NCBI GenBank assembly: GCA_028282595.1 | Contig: JANQHQ010000004.1 | Location: 17,620-81,619 of the forward strand | Length of the DNA stretch: 64,000 bases | From: Chlorobium sp. | Lineage (GTDB): Bacteria; Bacteroidota; Chlorobiia; Chlorobiales; Chlorobiaceae | Direction of reading: 5' to 3' | Shown here: piece after piece, positions 44,875-53,023 of the stretch | Layout: every line of letters begins with the position of its first letter | Numbering within the stretch: position 1 is the stretch's first letter | Translations under genes and position numbers: made by a program | The notes under the pieces: generated by a model | What the model was told of the DNA's origin: nothing | The model's database searches: none | The model's input: only the letters and a program-made list of their open reading frames with translations

Positions 44875-45648
44875 TCATTCGCCTGTTTCAAGTCTCCCGA
44901 TCACATCACCCACGGCTTCAAGCATGCCCGGACAAGCCTCATAGGGCGACACTCCTGACAAATCCGCCTCGATAGCCTCACGGTCGAACGGTATTACCCC
45001 CCAGACAGCATCCTTACCAAGCTCAGCCGTTACCCTGTCGATCTGACGCTGGTCATGCACCTTGTTGACAAGACAACCGATAGTAGCTATATGCAACTGA
45101 TCGGCAAGATTGCGAATTTTCCGCGCTGTAGTAATCGCTCTCATGCCGGGCTCGATCACGATAAGCAGAGCACCGACCGACTCGGCCGTCCCCCTGGTCA
45201 GATGCTCGAACCCGGCCTCCATATCGAGCACGACCCACTCGCCGCGCTCGACCATAAGATGACGCAGAAACGAGCGCAAGAGGGAGTTTTCGGGACAGTA
45301 GCACCCCCCTTTTGCCTCTTTGAGATCACCGGTCACCATCAACCGTATTCCATGCACCTCCACCGAAAACCGGTCGACGAGGTCGTCGACCTTCGGATTC
45401 AGGACGAAATACCCCCCCATACTGCCGGGCTTCACACCGGTCCGCTCCTCGACGAGCACCTTCTTTTCGATCAACGGCTCAATTCTCCCCCGGGCACGGA
45501 CATCGTATCCGATTGCTTCGGCAAGGTTTCCATTTGGATCGGCATCGATGGCGAGCACCCGCTTGCCCCGGCTCGCGATCTCGCGGGCAAGCAGGGCCGC
45601 GAGCGTTGTTTTACCGACCCCACCTTTACCGGTAACGGCAATTTTCAC
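44875..45648 (-). CDS. cooC: CO dehydrogenase nickel-insertion ATPase CooC
   Basis: About 257 residues, MinD/ParA-type ATPase. The P-loop GKGGVGKTT is at residues 7-15 and the DADPNGNLAEAIG switch follows. GGCYCPENSLLRSFLRH contains the CooC-type Cys-x-Cys that binds Ni or Zn at the dimer interface. CooC loads nickel into the CODH C-cluster. The GTG at 45648 is taken as start because it immediately precedes the KIAVTGKGG strand and follows GAGGAT; the frame extends to 45684. It is separated from the ABC-cooS run by about 200 bp. Confidence 0.92.
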   Translation of the reverse strand: MKIAVTGKGGVGKTTLAALLAREIASRGKRVLAIDADPNGNLAEAIGYDVRARGRIEPLIEKKVLVEERTGVKPGSMGGYFVLNPKVDDLVDRFSVEVHGIRLMVTGDLKEAKGGCYCPENSLLRSFLRHLMVERGEWVVLDMEAGFEHLTRGTAESVGALLIVIEPGMRAITTARKIRNLADQLHIATIGCLVNKVHDQRQIDRVTAELGKDAVWGVIPFDREAIEADLSGVSPYEACPGMLEAVGDVIGRLETGE

Positions 45649-45735
45649 GGCATCCTCATTACGTTGCGGCGGCAGAAGCGTCAAGGCCTCCGGAACAGCC
45701 TTGCCGCTGAACCGTACCTGCCTACAGGCTGGATA

Positions 45736-46050
45736 TCAGAGAAAAAGCAGGGCACAGGTGCCGACAGGGCAGGCGACGTTCAGGCCGCCCCTTCCGCAAA
45801 GGTGCGCTTGACGGTGGCCAAACCTTGTTTTTGATGCTTGATGGTACTGAGGCTGGCGGCCATCGAACTGAAGCCGGGAACGTTGCCCGTGATGAAGTCT
45901 GGAATACTTCAGCTGATCTGCCGGAACTCCTTCGGTCTGAAAAGCATCTCCATCGGTGGCCGGATTGTGCTGTGCGGTGACTCCCGCGCATCGATCTTCT
46001 TGCCGGACAGGCAGCCCGCAGAATGCGAAGAAGATCATTACTTACATGTC
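45736..46050 (-). pseudogene. Broken second dsrE2 copy
   Basis: Joining frames gives pieces that match the intact dsrE at 35484-35996 in order: VMIFFAFCGLP, LSGKKIDA, SPHS, RPKEFRQI, GNVPGFSSMAASL, GLATVK and VACPV. The match is broken by a stop where the intact gene has Glu (D-M-stop-V-M), another stop after RPKEFRQIS, and at least two frameshifts. The first 30 codons are missing. It sits behind a decayed palindromic operator and ahead of cooC. Confidence 0.85.
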
Positions 46051-46120
46051 CGTCGGCGCACGTCTTTTCAGCGTATCGCTCCTGGAAAATTGCCGCTGTA
46101 CTTACGGACGCACGAACACT

Positions 46121-46137
46121 ATATAACCATATACTCA
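46121..46137. promoter_or_regulatory. Decayed copy of the palindromic operator (B)
   Basis: ATATAACCATATA (46121-46133) is identical to the left half and centre of operator A at 36124-36153; the right arm has lost symmetry (CTCATAAAAT). It lies just upstream of the dsrE2 pseudogene, as operator A lies upstream of the intact gene. Confidence 0.55.
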
Positions 46138-46228
46138 TAAAATGATACAAAAAAAGAACGAACAGACCAAACGATGGGGATTTTTTCCCGGGGGGGATGC
46201 GCATGGATTTGTTGCGATGAAACAGTGC

Positions 46229-46645
46229 TCAGTGTCCCGACCCGATAATGCCGCTTGCCGCAAACACCAGCACCAGAACCTGCAGGAGAGCGATGACCGT
46301 ATAGATACCGTTCTTCTCTTTCAGAAAAACCCAGGCCACCGCCAGAAGACAGAGGATCGTGGCGGCCGAAAGATAGACGATCGATGCAAAGCTCAGAATA
46401 TCCCCGTTCAGGATATCGGAGACCCACGTCCAGCCCGTCGGCAGCGGATAGCGCTGATTCAGTTCGGCGGCACTGAGGTGCCAGCTTTTCGCAACGGCAT
46501 CGATTGCAACCGACTGCGGCAGCAGTTCGAAGACATAAACCGCAAAACCCGCGACCACAATAAAGATTCCCAGCGTCGAGACCCAGTGCAGAACAAATGC
46601 ATACACAAGCTGGGCGTTGTTCGGATGAGCATGGTTGTCGTTCAT
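46229..46645 (-). CDS. Small membrane protein partner of TSUP exporter (DUF1634-like)
   Basis: 138 residues with three membrane helices: residues about 17-40, 80-105 and 115-135. The size, topology and position directly after a TauE/SafE gene resemble DUF1634 proteins that accompany TSUP transporters; this is a pattern match only. The ATG at 46645 overlaps the TauE/SafE stop by 4 bp, so the two are translationally coupled. The end (FAASGIIGSGH) is short and polar. Confidence 0.75.
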   Translation of the reverse strand: MNDNHAHPNNAQLVYAFVLHWVSTLGIFIVVAGFAVYVFELLPQSVAIDAVAKSWHLSAAELNQRYPLPTGWTWVSDILNGDILSFASIVYLSAATILCLLAVAWVFLKEKNGIYTVIALLQVLVLVFAASGIIGSGH

Positions 46646-47622
46646 ATACCGAATCCCTTTAGAATTGCACGAAAGCCGGCCAGGAGCAGCAGCGTAATGA
46701 CAATCACCCGCACCGATTTCGTCTTTACCCTTGTCAGCAGTCTCGCGCCGATTTTTGTACCGAGCATCATGCCCGCTATGGACGGAACGGCTATCAGCGG
46801 CAGCACCGCGCCTTTGTGAAGATACACCCACGCTGCGGCGGTGTCGTTGATGGAAAGCACAAAGACACTTGTTGCGACGGATACCTTCAGCGGAGCGCCG
46901 AGCACAAGGTTGAATACCGGCACGTTGGCCCAGCCCGCGCCCAGCCCGAACATGCCGGCCATGAACCCAATGACCACAAACAGCAGCAGCCCGACGGGAG
47001 TCCGGTGGATCTTCCAGTCGATATCCTTCTTCAGCGAATCCTCATAGTATATCCCCTGGATATGGAGAATCTGCGAAAGCCTGTCCGGAGCGGCGACTTC
47101 CGGAAACTCGGACTTTTTCGCCCTCAGCATGATAATCGCTATGAAAACAATGGTCAGACCGAGCGTAAGCTGAATGACGTGCGACGGCAGCGCCAGGCCG
47201 GCAAGCGCCCCGAAAATGGAACTCACGGACCCGATCAGGGCCATGGAGAGCGCAAGTTTCAGGTTCGCAAGGCCTTTCTTCAGAAGCGGCGACCCGGCGG
47301 AAAGAGCTCCGGCAAGCGCCACCATAAGCCCTGCGCCGCGAACAAAATCGAGATGAAACGGAAACAGGCTGCTGACGATCGGAACATACAACACCCCTCC
47401 GCCGACGCCGGCAACAACCGCAACGATTCCGAGAAAGAAGGAGAACACGAACAGGGCGACCACCCATATCCACCAGTCGACCTCGACGGGGGGCGGTTCC
47501 GCGGCCGCAAAGGCTGCATCGGAGAAGATCAGCAGACCGAGTAACGGAAGCATTGCCATAACCAACCTGAACCACCTGCCGCCGTTTCTTTTCTGCATCA
47601 GACTCCGTACCGAAATGTTCAA
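46642..47622 (-). CDS. TauE/SafE (TSUP) family permease, copy 2
   Basis: 326 residues. A signal-like N-terminal helix (ending AAFAA) precedes about eight further membrane helices in two halves. GVGGGVLYVPIVSSLFPF near residue 75 and GFMAGMFGLGAGWANVPVFNL near residue 222 are the two glycine-rich TSUP repeats. It follows soeA by about 70 bp on the same strand and most plausibly exports sulfite or a related anion made or used by the Soe complex (inference). It differs in length and loop from copy 1 at 36337-37527. Confidence 0.9.
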   Translation of the reverse strand: MNISVRSLMQKRNGGRWFRLVMAMLPLLGLLIFSDAAFAAAEPPPVEVDWWIWVVALFVFSFFLGIVAVVAGVGGGVLYVPIVSSLFPFHLDFVRGAGLMVALAGALSAGSPLLKKGLANLKLALSMALIGSVSSIFGALAGLALPSHVIQLTLGLTIVFIAIIMLRAKKSEFPEVAAPDRLSQILHIQGIYYEDSLKKDIDWKIHRTPVGLLLFVVIGFMAGMFGLGAGWANVPVFNLVLGAPLKVSVATSVFVLSINDTAAAWVYLHKGAVLPLIAVPSIAGMMLGTKIGARLLTRVKTKSVRVIVITLLLLAGFRAILKGFGI

Positions 47623-47690
47623 ATATTATTTACTGTCACTCGCCACCAGGCGAAGCTGTCTCAACAACTCAACAATCCTTACTCAACCTC

Positions 47691-50609
47691 TCACCCCTTC
47701 CCGCCGGGCTGAAGGGAGCGGGCGGCGTCGCTCGAAACCGGCTGGTCCTGCAAGCCTTCGCACTCCCCGATAGAGTAGGTTTCGTCGGCCGGACGCAGGG
47801 GACGGTTGAACCAGAGAGGACGTCGCAGCCCATCGGGGCCGGGAGCAGGACGCGCCATGGCGAGCCACTCGCGGTAAACCTCGAACGACCGTTCGGTGTC
47901 GACGAACACGTCGCCGTAACGGTCCTCCGGTTTCGCCTTTTCGAGCCGCACCTTCTGGTGCCAGCAGTGCATGCCGCTGATCGGATCGGGGTGCACCGGA
48001 AAGGTGATGTTCTGGTGCACGCCTCCGTCGGACCAGAAGATTCTCTTCGAATCGGGGTCGGCGCTCTCATAGGGTGCAATGCCTTCCTCGACCCGCAGGG
48101 TCCATTTTCCCTTCTCCTGTCTGGAAATGGAGACCACGTTGGTCGCCCAGCGGTTCCCCTCGGCGTCCTGACGGCGGCGCCACCGGCCGATATGGTGCGA
48201 GCAGGCGACAACGCCCGGACGGATCGACTCGGTCACCCATGCACGATTGACATGAAAGCCGATATCGGTGTTGACTCTCACCAGATCGCCGTCCGCAATA
48301 CCCATCGAGGTGGCGTCGTCGGTATTGATCCAGAGCGGATTGCGGTGCGCGATCTCCGCCAGCCACTTGGCGTTGCCCGAACGGGAGTGGATCAGCACCG
48401 GAAGCCGGAAGGTCGGTACGAGGGCGAACTCGTTGTTCGAGCGGTCGATCTTTTCGGGATGCACGTGGCTCTTGATGTAGGCGGGCATCCGGTACTCCGG
48501 CCATTTCCAGTCGATCATGGTCTGCGAGTAGAACTCCTGCTTCCGCGACGGCGTGGGAAACCCCGTACAGTTTTGTCCGGCCACCTGCACGCCCACCGGT
48601 TTTCCATCGCGGTAGATCTTGCGGCTGCTGCCGTCGAGGTCGGCCCCGCTCACGTCGACCGAAGTCTCGTGCGAGCTGTAGACATCCCGCTCGACCTCGA
48701 ACGCCCCGTACTTCTTCATGTATTCCAGGGGCGTCAGTCCCTCGGCCCCGGCCGCTTCGGGCAGGTTCGGGGTGTGCTCGAAGATGTAGCGGTAGTATTC
48801 GTTGATCGTGAGCTTCTCACCCGGCCGGTAGGGCGACTCGAAATGTTTCTTTACTCCCAGACTGCCGTCCGGGTCGATCCGCCACGAGAGTTCGAGCCAG
48901 AACTCATCCTCTTCCCAGACCTCGCCGAGATTCGCCTGCCAGGTGAACTCCACGGGGCTGCCCAGCCGTTCCAGCGCGACGCGCATCACCGGCTGGCGGA
49001 AGGCGATCCACTTGCCGGCGTGCGTTTCGTAGCTCACCAGGTCGTGCCGTTCGGGGGAGTGCCCCATCGGCAGCACGTAGTCGGCGAAGTAGGCGGTTTC
49101 GTTCCACGTGGGCGTCAGCGCGATATGCAGCCCGATCTTCGACTCGTCCTCGAGCGCCTCTATCCATGAAAACCCGTCGGGATAGGTCCAGACAGGGTTG
49201 AACACTCTCGTAAAGTAGACGTCGAGCTTACCCCGTCCCTCCTTGAGCATGTGGGGAAGCAGGAAGCTCATCTCGTAGTGGGCGAGGGGATACTCGTCCG
49301 GAAAGTGCAGCGGGTTCCAGAACTTATGGGGTTCGGGCTTCGTGTGAAAGGTCGGCTTGAACTTGTTCCAGGCGCTCGGGGCGGTCCCTCCGGGAGTGCC
49401 CACGCTGCCGGTCAGCACGTTCAGGAAGTGCAGCGTTCTCGACACGGCCCATCCGCCGAGGTTGCCGCTGCTGGCGCTCCGCCAGACATGCGTGGAAAAA
49501 CGCTCGCCGGCTTCACCGATCTTGCGCGCCACCTCGCGCACGGTATCGGCCGGCACACCGCTCTCCTTTTCGGCGAACTCGGGGGTGTAGTCGCGGTACT
49601 CCTCGCCGAGCGTTTCGATGAACGTTTCGAAGGTAACCGGCTTGTCGGGGTACTCCGATTCGAGGTACTGCTCCCAGTTCACCCAGTTTTCGAGATAGTC
49701 GCGGTTGTAGAGCTTCTCGTCGATGATCACCTTCGCCATGGCGAGCAGCACGGCGGGCTCGCTGCCCGGATAGCTCGGCATCCAGTAGTCCGACATGCTC
49801 GCGGTATTGGAGAGGCGCGGATCGAGCACGGCGAGCTTCGCGCCCTTCATGCGCCCTTCGACAATCCGTTGCGCATGCGGGTTGAAGTAGTGGCCGGCCT
49901 CGAGATGAGCGCTCACCAGCAGAATGAATTTCGCGTTCGAATGATCCGGAGAGGGGCGGTCGTACCACTGCCAGACGGCGTAGCCGAAACGCGCACCGGA
50001 CGAGCAGATGTTGGTGTGGCTGTTGTGGCCGTCAACCCCCCACGCTTTGAGCACCCAGTCCATGAACCCTTCGTGGCCCGGCCTCCCAACGTGGTAGGAG
50101 ATCTCGTTGTTCCGGCCTTCCTGCAGGGCGCGCCGCATCCTCGAGGAGATGTCGTCGAGCACGCTCTCCCAGCTTACCCGCTCCCACTTGCCGCTCCCCC
50201 TCGGCCCGACACGCTTGAGGGGATAGAGAACCCGGTCGGTATCCTCGATCTGGTTGATCGTGGCCGGACCCTTGGCGCAGTTCCGCCCCCGGCTGGCCGG
50301 GTGGTAGGGGTTCCCGGAAAACTTCTTCATCCGCATGTCCTTCTTGTCGATATAGGCAAGAAGGCCGCAGCCCGCCTCGCAGTTGAAACAGGAGGTCGGC
50401 ACGATCATATACTCGTTCGCCTTGCGTTCCGGCCAGCTTTTCGAATCGTACTCCACCCAGTGGTCCCAGGAGTCCGGCGGGGGACAGGAGCGGGCTTCGC
50501 CCTCGAGAGTCCTGACTTCGGGACTCTCCTCCGTCCGGTGAAGGTCGGGAATGACACGCAGGGTTTCGGCGGCCTTTTCAATAAACGTCGGTTTGTGCGA
50601 GAGCGTCAT
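47691..50609 (-). CDS. soeA: Molybdopterin oxidoreductase, SoeA-like sulfite dehydrogenase subunit
   Basis: 972 residues. The [4Fe-4S] motif has Cys74, Cys77, Cys81 and Cys111 (SCFNCEAGCG and NCAKGP), followed by the bis-MGD binding domains (GHNSHTNICSSGARFGY; WNETAYFADYVLP) and a C-terminal MoCo dinucleotide-binding domain (NPLWINTDDATSMGIADGD). There is no Tat signal, so it faces the cytoplasm, unlike periplasmic PsrA/PhsA. That, plus its partners, points to SoeABC (the polysulfide-reductase-like complex type of green sulfur bacteria), oxidising sulfite to sulfate. It starts 12 bp after soeBC. The alternative is a related polysulfide or thiosulfate reductase. Confidence 0.85.
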   Translation of the reverse strand: MTLSHKPTFIEKAAETLRVIPDLHRTEESPEVRTLEGEARSCPPPDSWDHWVEYDSKSWPERKANEYMIVPTSCFNCEAGCGLLAYIDKKDMRMKKFSGNPYHPASRGRNCAKGPATINQIEDTDRVLYPLKRVGPRGSGKWERVSWESVLDDISSRMRRALQEGRNNEISYHVGRPGHEGFMDWVLKAWGVDGHNSHTNICSSGARFGYAVWQWYDRPSPDHSNAKFILLVSAHLEAGHYFNPHAQRIVEGRMKGAKLAVLDPRLSNTASMSDYWMPSYPGSEPAVLLAMAKVIIDEKLYNRDYLENWVNWEQYLESEYPDKPVTFETFIETLGEEYRDYTPEFAEKESGVPADTVREVARKIGEAGERFSTHVWRSASSGNLGGWAVSRTLHFLNVLTGSVGTPGGTAPSAWNKFKPTFHTKPEPHKFWNPLHFPDEYPLAHYEMSFLLPHMLKEGRGKLDVYFTRVFNPVWTYPDGFSWIEALEDESKIGLHIALTPTWNETAYFADYVLPMGHSPERHDLVSYETHAGKWIAFRQPVMRVALERLGSPVEFTWQANLGEVWEEDEFWLELSWRIDPDGSLGVKKHFESPYRPGEKLTINEYYRYIFEHTPNLPEAAGAEGLTPLEYMKKYGAFEVERDVYSSHETSVDVSGADLDGSSRKIYRDGKPVGVQVAGQNCTGFPTPSRKQEFYSQTMIDWKWPEYRMPAYIKSHVHPEKIDRSNNEFALVPTFRLPVLIHSRSGNAKWLAEIAHRNPLWINTDDATSMGIADGDLVRVNTDIGFHVNRAWVTESIRPGVVACSHHIGRWRRRQDAEGNRWATNVVSISRQEKGKWTLRVEEGIAPYESADPDSKRIFWSDGGVHQNITFPVHPDPISGMHCWHQKVRLEKAKPEDRYGDVFVDTERSFEVYREWLAMARPAPGPDGLRRPLWFNRPLRPADETYSIGECEGLQDQPVSSDAARSLQPGGKG

Positions 50610-50621
50610 GAACAGTCCCTT

Positions 50622-52175
50622 TTAGCTTATAGAGATTAACTGGGGCGCCCTGACCCAGAGCTTTTCGGTATAGTAGACGCCCCCGAGCGCCAAGAGCGCG
50701 GCAAGCGACCCGGCAAGAGATGTCGGAGCGACCAGAAGAATCGCCGCCGGCAGCAGATGACCGGCGAGCATGCAGGCGATCCAGAACTGACGACCGAGCG
50801 CTCCGTGCGTGATGACGTGCGCGGTCTCGCCCGCCTGCTTCGTCGGATGACGTCCGAACAGTTCGCTCATCACGATGAACGTATCGGCCGAAATGCCTGC
50901 CAGAAGCCCCCATCTGAGTATGGGGTAGAGCTGCGCGTCCCCGCCGGAAAAGGCGAGGAGCAGCGTCATGGCCGATACGCCCGCGATGAGCGACGTAACG
51001 AGCATGTGCAGCGCAAGAAGCGGACTCTGCCAGAAATCCCTTCCTTTTGCCGCGCTGAAAAGGAACGCCGTATAGATAGAGGTTACGAGCGCAAAGAGGG
51101 CGCCTCCCCAGAGAGCTGCGCGTTCGAGCTCGTAGAGACCGAGGAATTTCGCACCGCCCCAGAGCGCGAGCAACGCTCCGAACAGTGTGATGGTGTAGCC
51201 GCCCCTGACGAGCCAGGAGGAAAAGTGCGGCCGCAGCATGACCGACGTGAAGCGGTCGGGACGATCGAGGTCCCTGATCAGGAAACCGCCCGTCAGCCCG
51301 AGAAAGGCGAGAGAAACGCCCCACGAAGCCCACTGGACGAAGTCGGAAACCGGTACGGAAAAGAGCGCCGTGAGGGCGAAAAGCAAGAGAAAGACACCCG
51401 AGGCGACACCCTTGGACCAGACATAGGCCGGCACCTCCCAGCCCCAGACAACGCCCTTGGACGGAGCGTCGTATACCTTTCTTGCCGCCGCCGGTTTCAC
51501 GCCCTTCGGCGCGGGTTTCGCCTTCGGGGGCGCACCCTTGCCGTTTTTACCCGCGAAATGACCGACGCCCCTCGACTGTTCGCTCCAGAGATACTCGCAC
51601 CCGCCGCCCGTCTGCAGGGGGTCGAGCGAGGCCCCGTCGCCGTCGATATAGAAAAGGCAGGGCGAGGTTCCCTTTTCAGGCTTGCGGACCGCGGTCTGCT
51701 CGGTCGCCAGCAGCACGGCTATATCGCTTTCCGTATCGTCCAGATCACCCGAAACGATCGCCTGCTGCGGACAGGTCGCGACGCACGCCGGTTGCAGCCC
51801 GACTTCCTTGCGGTGCGCACAGTAGTTGCATTTTGCCGAAGTATGCGTTTCCGGATCGACATACAGTGCGCCGTACGGGCAGGCCTGACCGCAGGCCTTG
51901 CAACCGATGCAGCGGCGGCCGTCGAAATCCACGATGCCGTCCTCGCGCTGCTGCAGCGCCTCGACGGGACAGATGTTCACGCAGGGAGGATCTTCGCAGT
52001 GATTGCATCGCAGCACGGTAAAATAACGGCGGGTATCGGGAAACTTCCCCTTCTCCACATATTTCACCCAGGTGCGGTTCACACCCACAGGCACCTGGTT
52101 TTCCGACTTGCATGCGACCGTGCAGGCGTGACAGCCGATACACTTCCGTCCGTCGATGACAAATCCGTAATTCAT
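50622..52175 (-). CDS. soeBC: Fused SoeB (ferredoxin)-SoeC (NrfD) subunit
   Basis: 517 residues, two subunits in one chain. Residues 1-190 hold four [4Fe-4S] clusters: CIGCHACTVAC, CNHC...CVNIC, CIGCKACGQAC, and CNYC with two later Cys. A Pro/Lys/Ala linker (about 205-235) leads to an NrfD/PsrC-type membrane domain with about eight helices (from KGVASGVFLLLFALTAL to the C-terminus). The iron-sulfur part passes electrons from SoeA to quinone at the membrane part. In purple sulfur bacteria SoeB and SoeC are separate genes. It is first in the soe transcript, with a palindromic operator about 130 bp upstream. Confidence 0.88.
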   Translation of the reverse strand: MNYGFVIDGRKCIGCHACTVACKSENQVPVGVNRTWVKYVEKGKFPDTRRYFTVLRCNHCEDPPCVNICPVEALQQREDGIVDFDGRRCIGCKACGQACPYGALYVDPETHTSAKCNYCAHRKEVGLQPACVATCPQQAIVSGDLDDTESDIAVLLATEQTAVRKPEKGTSPCLFYIDGDGASLDPLQTGGGCEYLWSEQSRGVGHFAGKNGKGAPPKAKPAPKGVKPAAARKVYDAPSKGVVWGWEVPAYVWSKGVASGVFLLLFALTALFSVPVSDFVQWASWGVSLAFLGLTGGFLIRDLDRPDRFTSVMLRPHFSSWLVRGGYTITLFGALLALWGGAKFLGLYELERAALWGGALFALVTSIYTAFLFSAAKGRDFWQSPLLALHMLVTSLIAGVSAMTLLLAFSGGDAQLYPILRWGLLAGISADTFIVMSELFGRHPTKQAGETAHVITHGALGRQFWIACMLAGHLLPAAILLVAPTSLAGSLAALLALGGVYYTEKLWVRAPQLISIS

Positions 52176-52307
52176 GAGCAGAATAACGCTATGAGTGAGG
52201 CCGCTTCCGGCGCGAGGAAACCCTTTGGGGAATCTCCGGGAATCCCCCGCCGTCTCCAGGTTCGGGATGCCGGCGGACGCCGCCGCGAACCGGAAAACGT
52301 ATATATC

Positions 52308-52329
52308 TATATAACTAAATAGTTATATA
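52308..52329. promoter_or_regulatory. Palindromic operator C upstream of soeBC
   Basis: TATATAACTA (52308-52317) and TAGTTATATA (52320-52329) form a perfect 10-bp inverted repeat with a 2-bp spacer. It shares the ATATAAC...TTATAT pattern with operators A and B, also about 130 bp upstream of its gene. The rest of the 52176-52533 gap shows no gene or RNA I recognise. Confidence 0.65.
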
Positions 52330-52533
52330 ATAATACTTATTCGCGAGAATACCAAGAGAATTCAGCGGGAAACGGCCCGGGGAGTGTACGCCGAAGAGGA
52401 GGACCGCCGGCCGCATCGGGTGAAAACCGCGCCAAGAGCGGCCGCGACGGGGAGGGAAACTTGTGATACCGTCGTCTATTTACTATATAAAAGAAGATTC
52501 TCCGCGGCGCGGAGCGCTTCTACTCACACCTAA

Positions 52534-52758
52534 ATGGAAAATCCAATGGACACACCTCACGTCTATAAAAAAATCGAACTCGTCGGGTCGTCCAAAACGA
52601 GCATCGAGGACGCCGTCAACAACGCGGTCAAACGCGCGTCGGAGACCATCCGAAACATCCGCTGGGTGGAAGTGGTGGAAACCCGCTGCCACGTGGAGGA
52701 AAACCAGATCGCCTACTGGCAGGTAACCGTCAGGATCGGTTTCACTCTCGACACCTGA
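52534..52758 (+). CDS. Dodecin
   Basis: A 74-residue dodecin, a dodecameric flavin-storing protein. The order KKIELVGSSKTSIEDAVNNA, a second helix, RNIRWVEVVETR (with the flavin-stacking Trp) and IAYWQVTVRIGF (with a Gln that contacts flavin) fits the family fully. A second in-frame ATG lies four codons in. It stands alone, divergent from the soe operon, and is followed by a strong terminator. Confidence 0.92.
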   Translation: MENPMDTPHVYKKIELVGSSKTSIEDAVNNAVKRASETIRNIRWVEVVETRCHVEENQIAYWQVTVRIGFTLDT

Positions 52759-52786
52759 CCGGGCATCCGGCCCGATCGAGCAAGAA

Positions 52787-52815
52787 AAAACCCCGGCGCG
52801 ACCGGGGTTTTCCGT
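52787..52815 (+). terminator. Rho-independent terminator of dodecin
   Basis: AAAACCCCGG (52787-52796) pairs with CCGGGGTTTT (52802-52811) around CGCGA and is followed by CCGTTT. It is 29 bp after the dodecin stop. The symmetric A/T tracts would let it work in both directions. Confidence 0.8.
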
Positions 52816-52936
52816 TTAAAAAAACACATGCATTCCCGACAGCCGTCCGGGGTTGCGAAGCGGCCCCGTAATCCGGCGACTCAGCGGACAGACGGATCAG
52901 CACCTCCCTGGCGCGCCTCGATGATCGTTTCGATGT

Positions 52937-52971
52937 AAAAAAATCCGCGACAGCCTCATGCGCTGCCGCGG
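52937..52971 (-). terminator. Rho-independent terminator of pckG
   Basis: On the minus strand CCGCGGCAGC pairs with GCTGTCGCGG (10 bp with one G-U, 7-nt loop, 52945-52971), followed by ATTTTTTT (52937-52944). It lies about 50 bp past the pckG stop. Confidence 0.8.
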
Positions 52972-52982
52972 TGAAGAAATGC

Positions 52983-53009
52983 GTTCCCCGCCCGCATGGG
53001 GCGGGGAAC
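52983..53009 (-). other. Strong hairpin in the pckG 3' untranslated region
   Basis: GTTCCCCGCCC and GGGCGGGGAAC form an 11-bp perfect stem with a 5-nt loop, starting 14 bp after the pckG stop and lying between it and the T-tailed terminator. It has no T run, so it may serve as an mRNA-stabilising structure. Confidence 0.5.
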
Positions 53010-53023
53010 ACGCCGGAAACCGG

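Noticed and set aside
49251..50639. 462-codon plus-strand frame opposite soeA
   Set aside because: Antisense shadow of a molybdopterin enzyme gene with clear motifs.
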